Part shown: piece by piece, positions 54,214-63,937 of the stretch
Layout of the letters: each line of letters starts with the position of its first letter
Position numbering within the stretch: position 1 is the stretch's first letter
Assembly: GCF_024055725.1 (NCBI RefSeq)
Contig: NZ_JAMXMX010000031.1
Coordinates: forward strand, 1 to 64,000
Direction: 5' to 3'
Length of the DNA: 64,000 bases
DNA from: Actinoallomurus spadix
Lineage (GTDB): Bacteria > Actinomycetota > Actinomycetes > Streptosporangiales > Streptosporangiaceae
Notes under the pieces: model-generated
Seen by the model: the letters and a program-made list of their open reading frames with translations, nothing else
What the model was told of the DNA's origin: nothing
Database searches by the model: none
Position numbers and translations under genes: made by a program

Positions 54214-54369
54214 AAGCCCTTCCTTTCACAGACGCGCTGGACGGAACGCCTCTGCGGAGTCAGCCGTTACGCGAAGGCGGAACTCTCGGTGTCCGGACAT
54301 CCGGTGCGTTCGGCTACCTACCCGATGCCCCGGTCGGGAATGCGCTGAGCCGACTCTCGTTGCAGATGG

Positions 54370-55929
54370 TTACCCCCGCTTTGCCGCTGAGCGGTCGACC
54401 GGGTGACGGCGGATCCGGAGGCGGTCACCGGGCAGCCGGCGGTACGGGCGGACCATCCCGAGGACCGTCAGCGCGGCGACGGTGAGGAGACAGAGCCAGG
54501 CGAAGGCGTCGCCGACCAGGTCGTACACGGTCGTCACCCCGCGCGTCGGCACGTCGGCCACCATCGTCTGCCGGTCGGTCGTGAAGTAGCCCGCGGTGGC
54601 GAGGACGTTACCCCGGTCGTCGAACGCGGCGGACAGTCCCTCGGCGTCCTGGCGGACCAGGGCGTACCCGCCTTCGATCGCGCGCAGGGCGGCCTTCTCG
54701 GTGTGCGGCCGCCCGTACTCCCGCCAGTCGTGCGCGGGGACGAGCATGATGTCCGTGCGGACGCGCATCAGGTCGGGGAAGTCGGCGTCGTAGCAGATGA
54801 CGTTCGCGATCCGGCCGTACGGCGTGTCGACGACCGGCACGTGCCCGTCCCCGGGAGTGAACGTCTCCGAGCCGGGAATGGGGTGGGCCTTCTGGTACGT
54901 CCACAGCACCGTGCCGTCCGGGCCGATGAAGACCGTCTCGTCGCGCCCGTAGGCCGGGGCGGCCGTGCTGTACACGCCGAGTCCGATCTCCAGATAGACG
55001 CCCGACCTGCGCGCCTCCTGCCGTGCCTTCGCGATGGCGGCGGACTCGTCCGCCTCCAGTGTCCTGACGCCCTCTTCGGGCCAGACCACGATTCTGGCGC
55101 CGGCCCCGGCCTCGCGGCGGGTCGTCGCCAGCAGGTCGTCCTCCACCGCGGTCATGGCGGGCCGGAGTGCCGAGGGCGGGGCGGCGGCGACGTCACGGCG
55201 ACCGCCGGGCATCCGCTGGAGCGCCGCCTGCAGGGCCTCGGTCGCCTCCCGGCTCGGGCTGACCCCCGCGATCCGGACCGTCGCCCCGCCGCCGGGCGAG
55301 AACGCGAGCCGCGCGCCGCCGCCGAGGAGGATCGTGGACAGCACGGCCCCGTACACGACGGCGCTGCGGGCCGACCGCAGGGAGGGCCGCTCCCAGCACC
55401 GGTTGACGGCACTGGCGGCCCAGGCGATCAGGAAGCCGATGCCGTACGAGCCGATGATCGAGGTGACCTGCAACAGCGGCAGGTCGCCGTACTGGGTGAC
55501 GGCGCGTGAACCGTACGCCGTGCCGAACGGCGACAGCAGCGTGATGAGGAACTCCGACCCTGCGATCGCCGCGGGGAACGTCAGCACCGACATCCACGGG
55601 CGTAGCCGGCCGGCGAGCAGCCGGTCCAGCAGGAACGGCAGCGTCTGCACCAGGCTCAGGCCGGCCGCTCCGGCGATGATGACGGCGTTGAAGCCCATCG
55701 CCGACTCGTCGATCCAGAACACGGCCGCGGCGAGGTTCGCGAGCAGGATCCACGGGGCCGCCGACCACGCGCGGCCGGTACGGGCGAAGCGCAGCAGAAG
55801 GACCGGTGAGATCCAGGCGGCGAGGGGGATGTCCCACCGGCCGCCGACCGCGAACGGCATCGCGGCGGTTCCCAGGATGAGGAGCGCGTAGCGCGCCCAC
55901 GTCGGCGTCTCGCGCCGGGCATCGTCCAT
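54370..55929 (-). CDS. lnt: Apolipoprotein N-acyltransferase-like protein
   Basis: A ~519 aa membrane enzyme that adds the third acyl chain to lipoproteins. Six or so N-terminal TM helices are followed by a nitrilase-type extracytoplasmic domain with the Glu-Lys-Cys triad: Glu in VVWPEEGV, Lys in TYQKAHPIPG and Cys in VICYDADFP, then a C-terminal TM (LVGDAFAWLCLLTVAALTVLGMV). The ATG at 55927-55929 is preferred since the longer frame begins with non-family residues; the upstream GTG at 55986 has no ribosome site. Single gene. Confidence 0.88.
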   Translation of the reverse strand: MDDARRETPTWARYALLILGTAAMPFAVGGRWDIPLAAWISPVLLLRFARTGRAWSAAPWILLANLAAAVFWIDESAMGFNAVIIAGAAGLSLVQTLPFLLDRLLAGRLRPWMSVLTFPAAIAGSEFLITLLSPFGTAYGSRAVTQYGDLPLLQVTSIIGSYGIGFLIAWAASAVNRCWERPSLRSARSAVVYGAVLSTILLGGGARLAFSPGGGATVRIAGVSPSREATEALQAALQRMPGGRRDVAAAPPSALRPAMTAVEDDLLATTRREAGAGARIVVWPEEGVRTLEADESAAIAKARQEARRSGVYLEIGLGVYSTAAPAYGRDETVFIGPDGTVLWTYQKAHPIPGSETFTPGDGHVPVVDTPYGRIANVICYDADFPDLMRVRTDIMLVPAHDWREYGRPHTEKAALRAIEGGYALVRQDAEGLSAAFDDRGNVLATAGYFTTDRQTMVADVPTRGVTTVYDLVGDAFAWLCLLTVAALTVLGMVRPYRRLPGDRLRIRRHPVDRSAAKRG

Positions 55930-56128
55930 CTCGTGACTTCCGTTCCACGGGGATTCGTCCGCACGTCGTGCGGGAGCGCCGTTCACCGGCCGTGCTCAGA
56001 ACGCTATGAGCGCCCGTCCGCCCGCCGCCTCGTCCTCGTCGCCGATTCCTCGCCGATCCGCGCAACTTTGGATGCGTCCGCCAGGAAGAGTACGTGACCT
56101 CGAGAACGGCATACCGTTGCGGTCAGAG

Positions 56129-57325
56129 ATGACGACCTCCATGACGGCCGGCCTGCGCCGGACACGCGAATGGCTGACCGACAGGCCGTGGCTGACCGAC
56201 CTGGCGCTGGGCGGCGGGCTCACCGCGTTCGACGTGGTGACGTTGTCGGCCAGGACACCGGCGCCGAGCGTGGTGGGCCTGGCGCTGTGGGGGCTGCAGA
56301 CCGTTCCGCTGTTCTGGCGGCGGCGCCACCCGCGCCTGGTGCTGACGGTGATGACGATCGCCTTCGCGGCGTTCGAGGCGGCCGATCCGGTCCCGGGGAA
56401 GACGCCGGGCCCGTACTTCCTGATCTTCGGCGTGTTCGCGGTCGCCCGCCGGGCTCCGGCACGGGTGAGTCTGGCGTGGACGCTGCCGGCCCTCGCCGTC
56501 GCGGTGACGGCGGACCTCCTCACCGGCCGGTCCGGGCCGCCCCGTCTCGACTCCCTCGAGCCGATCACCGCGACGACCTTCGTCGCGTACCTTCTCGTCG
56601 CCTGGCTCCTGGGGTACGGCGCGCGGCGGATCGACCTCGACGCCCGCCGGCTCCGGGACCTCAACGAACGGCTCCGCGCCCAGCAGGAGATCAACGCGCG
56701 TCAGGCCGTCGTCACGGAGCGGGCGCGCATCGCCCGCGACCTGCACGACGTCGTCGCGCACCACGTCAGCGCCATCGCCGTGCAGGCGCGCTCCACCGAA
56801 GAGATCGTCCAGGACGATCCGCGGCTCGGCCGGCGGGGCGTGGCGCGCATCGCGGAGACGGCCGACACCGCGCTGGTCGAGATGCGCCGCATTCTCGGCC
56901 TGCTCGCCGCCGAGCCCGAAGGCGTCGGCCCGGAACCGTCCCTCCGCAACGTCGACCGCCTCATCGAGGCGGCCGAGGCGACCGGCTGCCGCGTCACCGC
57001 GGCGCTCGACGCGCCGGCCGACGCGGTGCCGGCCGCGATCCAGGTCTCGGCCTACCGGATCCTGCAGGAGGCCGTCACGAACGTCTTCCGGCACGCCGGT
57101 CCCGTCGACGTCCGGGTCGCGGTGCGCGTCGACGGCCGCCGCCTGACGATCGAGGTCGAGAACGCCCCGGCCGCCGCCGGCCACCGGCCGGTCCCGGGGT
57201 CCGGTCGCGGGCTGCTGGGCATCCGCGAGCGCGTCACGGCCTTCGACGGGACCCTCGACGCCGGTCCGCGCCCGCTCGGCGGGTGGCGGGTCCACGCCAC
57301 GCTTCCGCTCCAGGGGATTCGATGA
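56129..57325 (+). CDS. NarL-type sensor histidine kinase (HisKA_3)
   Basis: A ~398 aa membrane kinase with several N-terminal TM segments (LALGGGLTAFDVVTLS ... LVLTVMTIAFAAFEAA ... FVAYLLVAWLLGYGA), then HisKA_3 with the phospho-accepting His in RARIARDLHDVVAHHVSAIAVQA (~206) and HATPase_c (ILQEAVTNVFRHAG, GSGRGLLGIRERV). No extracytoplasmic sensor domain of size. Its stop overlaps the next gene (ATGA). The start at 56129 is uncertain by a few residues. Confidence 0.92.
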   Translation: MTTSMTAGLRRTREWLTDRPWLTDLALGGGLTAFDVVTLSARTPAPSVVGLALWGLQTVPLFWRRRHPRLVLTVMTIAFAAFEAADPVPGKTPGPYFLIFGVFAVARRAPARVSLAWTLPALAVAVTADLLTGRSGPPRLDSLEPITATTFVAYLLVAWLLGYGARRIDLDARRLRDLNERLRAQQEINARQAVVTERARIARDLHDVVAHHVSAIAVQARSTEEIVQDDPRLGRRGVARIAETADTALVEMRRILGLLAAEPEGVGPEPSLRNVDRLIEAAEATGCRVTAALDAPADAVPAAIQVSAYRILQEAVTNVFRHAGPVDVRVAVRVDGRRLTIEVENAPAAAGHRPVPGSGRGLLGIRERVTAFDGTLDAGPRPLGGWRVHATLPLQGIR

Positions 57326-58017
57326 CCATCCGGGTGCTGCTCGCCGACGATCAGGAGATGGTACGGGCGGCGCTGCGGGCCGTCATCGATCGCCGCGAGG
57401 ACCTGTGCGTCGTCGGGGAGGCCGCCGACGGGGACCAGGCGGTCGACGCCGCGTTCCGCCTGCGGCCCGACGTCGTGGTCATGGACGTCCGCATGCCCGG
57501 GACGACCGGGGTCGAGGCCACCCGACGCATCCTCACCGAATGGGCGTACGAGGACGCGCCGCCACGGGTCCTCGTGCTCACGACCTTCGACCTGGACGAG
57601 TACGTGCACGCCGCCCTGCGCGCCGGCGCCTCCGGCTTCCTCCTGAAGAACAGCCCGCCCGACCAGCTCGCGCACGCGATCCGGGTCATCGCCGGCGGTG
57701 CGGCCATGCTGGCCCCGAGCGTCACGCACCGGCTCATCGGCGCGTTCACCGCGCTGCCCACCGGCCTCGTCCCCGGCACGCCCACTCCGGCGCCGGGCCA
57801 CCGGGGACGCCTCGACGCGCTCACCGAACGCGAACGGGAGGTGCTCATCCTGGTCGCCCGCGGGCTGTCCAACGCCCAGATCGCGGACGCGCTCGGTCTC
57901 ACGCAGGCCAACGTGAAGAGCCGCGTCAACCGCATCCTCACCCGGCTCGGCCTAGAGAACCGCGTCCAGGCCGCCATCCTCGCCCGGGACGCGGGCCTGA
58001 TCCCGCCCGGGCGGTGA
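57322..58017 (+). CDS. NarL/FixJ-family response regulator
   Basis: A 231 aa partner of the kinase: receiver with phospho-acceptor Asp55 (VVVMDVRMPGTTG), Thr in VLTTFD and Lys in GFLLKNSP, and a LuxR-type HTH (LTEREREVLILVARGLSNAQIADALGLTQANVKSRVNRILTRLGLENRVQ). ATGA overlap with the kinase. Two strong hairpins after the stop (58019-58111) end the transcript. Target genes are not obvious. Confidence 0.95.
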   Translation: MTIRVLLADDQEMVRAALRAVIDRREDLCVVGEAADGDQAVDAAFRLRPDVVVMDVRMPGTTGVEATRRILTEWAYEDAPPRVLVLTTFDLDEYVHAALRAGASGFLLKNSPPDQLAHAIRVIAGGAAMLAPSVTHRLIGAFTALPTGLVPGTPTPAPGHRGRLDALTEREREVLILVARGLSNAQIADALGLTQANVKSRVNRILTRLGLENRVQAAILARDAGLIPPGR

Positions 58018-58018
58018 G

Positions 58019-58057
58019 GCGGAGGCTCCGCCGGTGGCAGCGCGGCGGAGCCTCCGC
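58019..58057. terminator. Hairpin terminator after the NarL-type regulator
   Basis: GCGGAGGCTCCGCCG (58019-58033) pairs perfectly with CGGCGGAGCCTCCGC (58043-58057), 15 bp with a 9-base loop, starting two bases after the stop codon. Confidence 0.85.
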
Positions 58058-58075
58058 GGCGCCCGCTCGTCGAGG

Positions 58076-58111
58076 ACGACGGCGGCCCGGCCGCACCGGG
58101 ACCGCCGTCGT
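58076..58111. terminator. Second hairpin terminator, for the convergent xylB
   Basis: ACGACGGCGG (58076-58085) with CCGCCGTCGT (58102-58111), and inner CCCGG/CCGGG (58086-58090 / 58096-58100) with one bulged A. It lies 8 bp from the xylB stop and probably serves the other strand. Confidence 0.8.
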
Positions 58112-58119
58112 ATCGCCGA

Positions 58120-59499
58120 TCAGCGGGACAGGATGTGGTCGCGGGCCTCGGCGTACCGCTCGCGGATCGCCGGGACCGCGTCGGCCTCGTACGTCTCCAG
58201 GCCTGCGCGCTCCCAGCGCGGCGGCTCTGCCGCGCCGGACAGCGCCCAGGCGGCCTGGACGGCCGCGCCCTCGGCGACGTACTCGCCGGTGGGCGGGACC
58301 AGCACCGGCCGGCCGAAGATGGTCGGCGCGATGCGGCGTACGGCCTCCGAACGGGCGGCGCCCCCGATGAGCAGCACCCGGTCGACTCGCGCGCCCTGGG
58401 CGAGCAGCGCGTCCAGCCCGTCGGCGAGGCCGCACAGCATGCCCTCGATCGCCGCGCGGGCCAGGTGCGCCGGGGTGGAGGTGGCCAGGCGCAGGCCGTG
58501 CACCGAGCCGGTGGCGTCCGGCCGGTTCGGCGTGCGCTCGCCCTCCAGGTACGGCACGAGGACGAGGCCGTCCGCGCCGGGCGGCGCGGACAGGGCCAGC
58601 CGGGAGACCTCCTGGTGGTCGGCGCCGAGCAGGGCCGCGGCGGCGTCGAGCACCCGGGCGGCGTTCAGCGTGCAGACCAGCGGCAGGAACCGGCCGGTCG
58701 CGTCGGCGAAGCCGGCGACGTCCCCGGCCGGGTCGGCACACGCCTGCTCCGCCGAGGTGAACACCGTCCCGGACGTGCCGAGCGACACCGCCACGTCACC
58801 GGGCCGCAGCCCCAGGCCGAGCGCCGCGCCCATGTTGTCGCCGGTGCCGGCCGACACGAGCGCGCCGGACGGAGTCCGGCCGGCGGCCTCGGCCGGGCCG
58901 AGCACGCGCGGCAGCTCCGGGACCCGGCCGAGCGCCAGCTCCAGGAGGTCCGGCCGGTACTCCCCGGTGGCCGGGGACCAGTAGCCGGTGCCGGACGCGT
59001 CGCCCCGGTCGGTGACGAACTCGCCGGTCAGCCGCCACGTCAGGTAGTCGTGCGGCAGGCACACCGACGCCGTGCGGGCGGCGGCCTCCGGTTCATTGCG
59101 CGCCAGCCAGCGCAGCTTCGTCACCGTGAACGACGCGACGGGCACGCTGCCGACCGCGTCCGCCCACTTGGCGGGCCCGCCGAACTCCTCGACGAGGTCC
59201 CCGGCGGCGCCGGCCGAGCGGGTGTCGTTCCACAGCAGCGCCGGCCGGACCACCTCGCCGGTCTCCGACCGGCACACCATGCCGTGCTGCTGGGCCGCGA
59301 CGCCGATGGCGGCGACGTCGTCCAGACCGCCCGCCGCCTCGGTGGCGCGGCCGAGGGCGTCCCACCAGGCGGCGGGGTCGGCCTCGGTGCCGTCCGGGTG
59401 CGGCGCCTGACCGGCGCGGACGACCGCGCCGGTCTCGGCGTCGGCGACGACGACCTTGCAGGACTGGGTCGACGAGTCGACCCCCGCGACGAGGGTCAT
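58120..59499 (-). CDS. xylB: Xylulokinase
   Basis: A 459 aa FGGY-family kinase that phosphorylates D-xylulose to xylulose-5-phosphate. Motifs: N-terminal phosphate loop [16 protein letters not shown], the FGGY signatures ([27 protein letters not shown]-terminal [10 protein letters not shown] and [14 protein letters not shown]). The ATG at 59497-59499 overlaps the xylA stop. Xylulokinases are usually ~480 aa, so it is slightly short. It completes the xylose isomerase pathway. Confidence 0.95.
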   Translation of the reverse strand: MTLVAGVDSSTQSCKVVVADAETGAVVRAGQAPHPDGTEADPAAWWDALGRATEAAGGLDDVAAIGVAAQQHGMVCRSETGEVVRPALLWNDTRSAGAAGDLVEEFGGPAKWADAVGSVPVASFTVTKLRWLARNEPEAAARTASVCLPHDYLTWRLTGEFVTDRGDASGTGYWSPATGEYRPDLLELALGRVPELPRVLGPAEAAGRTPSGALVSAGTGDNMGAALGLGLRPGDVAVSLGTSGTVFTSAEQACADPAGDVAGFADATGRFLPLVCTLNAARVLDAAAALLGADHQEVSRLALSAPPGADGLVLVPYLEGERTPNRPDATGSVHGLRLATSTPAHLARAAIEGMLCGLADGLDALLAQGARVDRVLLIGGAARSEAVRRIAPTIFGRPVLVPPTGEYVAEGAAVQAAWALSGAAEPPRWERAGLETYEADAVPAIRERYAEARDHILSR

Positions 59500-60638
59500 C
59501 GGGCGCCGAGGATGTGCTCGACGGCGAGCTGGTCGAGGCGGTCGTAGTGGTAACCCCGCTCGGCGGCGGCCTCGACGTCGAAGTCGTCCTGGGCCAGGGA
59601 CTCGTAGGTCTCGCCCTCCGCGAGGGTCGGCACCGCGAGCTGGTCGGCGCGCGAGGCGGTCAGGGTCTCCTGCACCTCCGGGTCGGCGCGGAACGCCTTC
59701 GCGCGCTCCCTCAGGATCAGGTAGGTGCGCATGTTCGCGGCGGCCGAGGCCCACACACCGGAGATGTCCTCGGTGCGGGAGGGCTTGTAGTCGAAGTGGC
59801 GCGGACCCTCGTAACCGCCGTTCTCCAGCAGGTCGACGAGGAAGAAGGCGCTCTTCAGGTCGCCGTGGCCGAAGACGAGGTCCTGGTCGAACTTCGGGCC
59901 GTGCTGGCCGTTGAGGTCGATGTGGAAGAGCTTGCCGTGCCACAGCGCCTGGGCGATGCCGTGGACGAAGTTCATCCCGGCCATCTGCTCGTGCCCGACC
60001 TCGGGGTTGAGGCCGACCATGTCGGCGTGCTCGAGTGAGCCGATGAACGCCAGGGCGTGGCCGATGGTGGGCAGCAGGATGTCGCCGCGCGGCTCGTTCG
60101 GCTTCGGCTCGAGCGCGAAGCGGATGCCGTAGCCCTTGTCGGTGACGTAGCCGGCGAGGGTGTCGATGGCCTCGCGGAACCGGTCGAGGGCGACCCGCAC
60201 GTCCTTGGCGCCGTCGGACTCGGCGCCCTCGCGGCCGCCCCAGAAGACATACGTCTCGGCGCCCAGCTCGGCGGCCAGGTCGAGGTTGCGCATGACCTTG
60301 CGGATGGCGTAGCGGCGGATGTCGCGGTCGTTGGAGGTGAACGCGCCGTCCTTGAACACCGGGTGGGTGAACAGGTTCGTCGTCGCCATCGGGACTTTCA
60401 GGCCGGTCTCGTCGAGCGCCTTGCGGAAGGCGGCGATCGCCTTGTCGCGGTCCGGCTCGACGGCGAGGAGGTCGTCGTCGTGGAACGTCACCCCGTAGGC
60501 GCCGAGCTCCGCGAGCCGATGGACCGACTCGACCGGGTCGAGCGGCGCCCGCGTCGCGTCGCCGAACGGGTCGCGCGCCTGCCAGCCGACGGTCCACAGC
60601 CCGAAGGTGAACTTGTCCTCAGGGGTGGGTTCGAACAT
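59496..60638 (-). CDS. xylA: Xylose isomerase
   Basis: A 380 aa class I (short) xylose isomerase, the size typical of actinomycetes. Catalytic His in VTFHDDDLL (~54) with its Asp partner, metal-binding residues in [11 protein letters not shown] and the later [13 protein letters not shown] and [23 protein letters not shown] site precedes ATG 60636-60638. It isomerises D-xylose to D-xylulose, and glucose to fructose in vitro. Divergent from the ROK regulator and behind its operator. Confidence 0.97.
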   Translation of the reverse strand: MFEPTPEDKFTFGLWTVGWQARDPFGDATRAPLDPVESVHRLAELGAYGVTFHDDDLLAVEPDRDKAIAAFRKALDETGLKVPMATTNLFTHPVFKDGAFTSNDRDIRRYAIRKVMRNLDLAAELGAETYVFWGGREGAESDGAKDVRVALDRFREAIDTLAGYVTDKGYGIRFALEPKPNEPRGDILLPTIGHALAFIGSLEHADMVGLNPEVGHEQMAGMNFVHGIAQALWHGKLFHIDLNGQHGPKFDQDLVFGHGDLKSAFFLVDLLENGGYEGPRHFDYKPSRTEDISGVWASAAANMRTYLILRERAKAFRADPEVQETLTASRADQLAVPTLAEGETYESLAQDDFDVEAAAERGYHYDRLDQLAVEHILGAR

Positions 60639-60665
60639 CTCGTCTCCTCATTTCGTACATGCTCT

Positions 60666-60724
60666 GGACTAATTAAAACCCGTAGGTGCCCGGTGTCAAC
60701 AGGGGGGAGGCTGCATGATTAGTC
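60666..60724. promoter_or_regulatory. Paired ROK/XylR operator half-sites
   Basis: GGACTAATTAA (60666-60676) and, in inverse orientation, TGATTAGTC (60716-60724) lie in the xylA-xylR divergent gap. The shared core GACTAAT / ATTAGTC is the only AT-rich dyad there. One half lies beside xylA and the other touches the start of the regulator, fitting repression of both. Confidence 0.65.
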
Positions 60725-60725
60725 T

Positions 60726-61976
60726 GTGAACATGCGAAATGAGATCATGCCCGTCCGGCACGGCACCATGCGGGCCCGTAACCTGGCCGTGGTGCTGGGC
60801 GAGATCTCCCGTCGGCAGCCGGTCAGCCGCGCTCGTCTCGCCGACGTCACCGGCTTCACGAAGACCACCGTATCCAGTCTCGTCGCCGCGTTGAAGGCCG
60901 CGGGCCTGGTCCGCGAGGACGGGCCGGTGCGTGACGGTGAGCGCGGGCGTCCCGCCACGGCCGTGTCGGTCAACGGCGACCGCGTCGCCGGCCTCGGCCT
61001 GGAGGTCAACGTCGACTACCTCGCCGCCTGCGTGCTCGACCTAGGGCGGCGGATCCGGCACCGGCACATCGTCGCCGCCGACAACCGGGGACGCGCGCCC
61101 GAACGCGTCATCGGCGCGCTGACGGACCTCGCCGAGCGGGCGATCGCCGCGGCGGGGGACCAGGGCCTCACCGTCGCCGGCGCGGTGGTCGCGCTCCCCG
61201 GCACGCTCGACCGGGCCGGCGGCCGGGTGCGGACCGCACCGAACCTCGGCTGGCACGACGTCGCGGCCGGCGACCTCCTCGCCGCCGGCCTGCCGCGGCT
61301 CGCGCTGCCCGCCGACCAGGACAACGAGGCGAATCTCGCCGCCCTCGGCGAACTGTGGTTCGGTGACGGCCCGGGACTCGGTTCGTACGTTCACGTCTCC
61401 GGCGAGATCGGCGTCGGCGCGGGCCTCGTCGTCGACGGCCGGGTGTTCCGCGGCGCGCACGGGTTCGCCGGCGAACTCGGCCACGTCGTGGTCGACCCGG
61501 CCGGGCCGCCCTGCGCGTGCGGCGGCCGTGGCTGCCTGGAGCAGGTCGCGGGCCAGGAGGCGATCCTGCGGGCGGCGGGCATCCCCGACACCGTCGGAAC
61601 GTCCACCGCCGGACCCGACGGGCCGCTCGCCGCGCTGGTCGCGCTGTTGCGCGACGGCGACGAGCCGGCGCTGGCGGCGGTGCGCAGGGCGGGGGAGGCT
61701 CTGGGTCAGGCGCTGTCCGCGGCGGTCAACCTGGTCGACCCGGACACGATCGTGCTCGGCGGCATCTTCTCCGCGCTCGCCCCGTGGGCGTCCCCGGCGG
61801 TCGAGGAGGCGCTCGGCGCCGGCACCGGCGTCGTACGGCACGCGGCCCTCCGCCTGACCGTGTCCCGCCTGGGCGGCGACGCCGCCGCGCTGGGTGCCGC
61901 CGCGCTCGTCGTCGAACGGATCATGAACGACCCCGCTCTCCTCATGGAGGCGCCGGCGCGGCCGCACGGACGGTGA
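60726..61976 (+). CDS. ROK-family xylose-type repressor
   Basis: A 416 aa regulator: N-terminal MarR-like HTH (NLAVVLGEISRRQPVSRARLADVTGFTKTTVSSLVAALKAAGLV), then an ROK sugar-kinase-like domain with the zinc site CACGGRGCLE and the ATP/sugar regions DQDNEANLAALGELWFG and GAHGFAGELGHVVVDP. Xylose-responsive repressors of this family (XylR) sit opposite xylA. The GTG at 60726 begins two bases after a half-operator, so the transcript may have a very short or no leader; the next ATG is at 60732. Xylose as inducer is inferred from context. Confidence 0.93.
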   Translation: MNMRNEIMPVRHGTMRARNLAVVLGEISRRQPVSRARLADVTGFTKTTVSSLVAALKAAGLVREDGPVRDGERGRPATAVSVNGDRVAGLGLEVNVDYLAACVLDLGRRIRHRHIVAADNRGRAPERVIGALTDLAERAIAAAGDQGLTVAGAVVALPGTLDRAGGRVRTAPNLGWHDVAAGDLLAAGLPRLALPADQDNEANLAALGELWFGDGPGLGSYVHVSGEIGVGAGLVVDGRVFRGAHGFAGELGHVVVDPAGPPCACGGRGCLEQVAGQEAILRAAGIPDTVGTSTAGPDGPLAALVALLRDGDEPALAAVRRAGEALGQALSAAVNLVDPDTIVLGGIFSALAPWASPAVEEALGAGTGVVRHAALRLTVSRLGGDAAALGAAALVVERIMNDPALLMEAPARPHGR

Positions 61977-62084
61977 TGACGTTGATCCGGCGTTGTCACC
62001 GGATTGTTACATGAGCGGCTTGTTTCCATTTTGTGATCATTCGCCGGACAACCCGGTGCTGAGGGGTCTCGTCCTCTTTCCCGC

Positions 62085-62975
62085 GTGAAGATCACGCGAT
62101 TCACTCATCGACCCAAGGTGATTACTTTGCGACGTATCACCCTCGGCATCCTCAGCGCTTCGGCGGCGATGTGCACGCTCACGGCTGTGCAGTCCGCGGC
62201 GCTCGCCGACGCGCCGGTCGCGCACGCCGCACAGGCACGCCTCGACCTGCAGCCGATCTACTTCGACGCTTTCAGCGTCTCGTACGATCCGTTCGCCAAT
62301 GTGACGGTGAACGGGGGGCTGCGCAGTGATTCCGCCATTTACAGCGCGCTGCCGCTCACGATCGAGTATTCGTCCGACGGAAAGACCGGCTGGACCGTCA
62401 AGAAGAACGTCACGGCCGACAGCGGCGGCAACGCCTTCAACGCCACGTTCTACTACGGCCGGTCCGGCTACTGGCGGGCCCGGTTCGCCGGTGACGGGAC
62501 CTACCAGGCGGCGACGAGCCCGGTCCGCAAGGCCTGGCGCTGGCGGACCGAGATCCACAAGTTCAAGGTCTCGCCGAAGAAGGTGCGCAAGAACCACTAC
62601 GTGACGGCGAGCGGCAGCCTGATCCGCTGGTTCAGTGACACCAGGCACGGCGGCTACTCCGGCCGGAAGGTGCGGATTATCTTCCGGTTCAAGGGCAAGA
62701 AGACCTGGTACCACCTCGCCTGGGCCAAGACGAATGGCAAGGGCAAGTTCTCCAAGAAGGTCCGCGCGTACGGCAAGGGCTATTACGCGGCGGAGTTCGA
62801 GGGCGGCAGCGGAACCTTCGCCTCCGAGTCGTCGAACACGCCGTACGTGAAGACCTATGGCCGCACGGGCGGGTCCGTCATCGCGCAGGCGCTTCCGGGG
62901 CCGGTCGTGAACCGGACGCCGGCGCTGTCCGGGCCCTTCCTGGCGGGAGGCTCGGCGGCCGCTCGCCGGGACTGA
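62085..62975 (+). CDS. Secreted beta-rich protein, unknown function
   Basis: A ~296 aa exported protein. The N-terminus is a signal peptide (LRRITLGILSASAAMCTLTAVQSAALADAPVAHA). The mature part has two Ig-like/beta-sandwich segments: LTIEYSSDGKTGWTVKKNVTADSGGNAFNATF...YWRARFAGDGTYQAATSP, and a Lys-rich second repeat VRIIFRFKGKKTWYHLAWAKTNGKGKFSKKVRAYGKGYYAAEF. Such repeats occur in secreted actinomycete proteins of unknown role. The start is uncertain: GTG 62085 or GTG 62118, the latter sitting closer to the signal. No partner genes are nearby. Confidence 0.8.
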   Translation: MKITRFTHRPKVITLRRITLGILSASAAMCTLTAVQSAALADAPVAHAAQARLDLQPIYFDAFSVSYDPFANVTVNGGLRSDSAIYSALPLTIEYSSDGKTGWTVKKNVTADSGGNAFNATFYYGRSGYWRARFAGDGTYQAATSPVRKAWRWRTEIHKFKVSPKKVRKNHYVTASGSLIRWFSDTRHGGYSGRKVRIIFRFKGKKTWYHLAWAKTNGKGKFSKKVRAYGKGYYAAEFEGGSGTFASESSNTPYVKTYGRTGGSVIAQALPGPVVNRTPALSGPFLAGGSAAARRD

Positions 62976-62990
62976 CGGGCGGAGTCACCG

Positions 62991-63031
62991 CGCCGGCCGG
63001 GCGCCGACCACGGGTCGGTGCCCGGCCGGCG
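62991..63031 (+). terminator. Long hairpin terminator
   Basis: CGCCGGCCGGGCGCCGACC (62991-63009) pairs with GGTCGGTGCCCGGCCGGCG (63013-63031), a 19-bp stem with one mismatch and a 3-base loop, 15 bp after the secreted-protein stop. Confidence 0.85.
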
Positions 63032-63097
63032 TGATTCCGGGCCAGTTAAGATTCGACGAAACCCGGAATTTGACGCTGATTTATGTAGAATTTACGG

Positions 63098-63937
63098 GTG
63101 ACCGCTCCGCGACCCACGCTGACTCGACGGCACGCCCTGGGCGAGACGAGCGCGCGTTCCCTGCTGCTGACCCTCCTCGGCGAGTTCGTCCTGCGTTACC
63201 AGGAGCCGGTCTGGACCTCCACCCTGGTCGAGGTCCTCGACGAGCTCGGTGTGGAGGAGAAGTCCGCCCGGCAGGCGCTGGCCCGCACGGCCGCCGACGG
63301 ATGGCTCACCTCCGAGCGCGTCGGGCGGAGCGTCCGCTGGTCCCTCACCCCTCCCGGGCAGCAGCTGCTGACGGAGGGCGCGGCGCGCATCTACGGCTTC
63401 GTCGCCGAGGCCTCCGCCTGGGACGGCGTCTGGCTCATCGTCTACGTCTCCGTGCCCGAGTCCAAGCGCCGCCTCCGCCACCAGCTCCGTACGAAGCTGA
63501 GCTGGGCGGGCTTCGGATCGCCCGGCCCGGGCATGTGGATCGCGCCGTCCGCGGCGCGCGAGGCGGAGGCGCGGTCGGTCATCGAGGGCCTCGGGCTGCA
63601 GACCGGCGCGATGTCCTTCACCGCGCGGTTCGCCGGGGTCGGCAGCGAGCGCGCGATGGTCGAGCGGGCATGGGACCTCGACGGGGTGGCCGCCGAGTAC
63701 GAAGCGTTCATCGACGAGTTCAGCGCCCTGCGCCCGGCCTCACCCGAGTCGATCCTGCTGGCACAGGTGCGGCTCGTACACGAGTGGCGCCGTTTCCCCT
63801 TCCTGGACCCGCGCCTGCCGTCGGCCCTGCTGCCGGCGGGCTGGGTCGGCGCCCAGGCCCGCGAGCTGTTCGACGCCCGGCACGGCGAGTGGCACGCCGT
63901 CGCGCAGCGGCGCTGGCGCGAACTCGCCGCCGGCTGA
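63098..63937 (+). CDS. PaaX-family transcriptional regulator
   Basis: A 279 aa regulator with a PaaX N-terminal winged helix (SLLLTLLGEFVLRYQEPVWTSTLVEVLDELGVEEKSARQALARTAADGWLTSERVGRSVRWSLTPPGQQLL), a central Cas2-like domain (WDGVWLIVYVSVPESKRRLRHQLRTKLSWAGFGSPGPGMWIAP) and the C-terminal PaaX_C helices (LVHEWRRFPFLDPRLPSALLPAGWVG). PaaX controls phenylacetate catabolism in other bacteria; its target here is probably beyond the window edge. It starts at GTG 63098 a few bases after an AT-rich promoter-like stretch, possibly leaderless. Confidence 0.92.
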   Translation: MTAPRPTLTRRHALGETSARSLLLTLLGEFVLRYQEPVWTSTLVEVLDELGVEEKSARQALARTAADGWLTSERVGRSVRWSLTPPGQQLLTEGAARIYGFVAEASAWDGVWLIVYVSVPESKRRLRHQLRTKLSWAGFGSPGPGMWIAPSAAREAEARSVIEGLGLQTGAMSFTARFAGVGSERAMVERAWDLDGVAAEYEAFIDEFSALRPASPESILLAQVRLVHEWRRFPFLDPRLPSALLPAGWVGAQARELFDARHGEWHAVAQRRWRELAAG

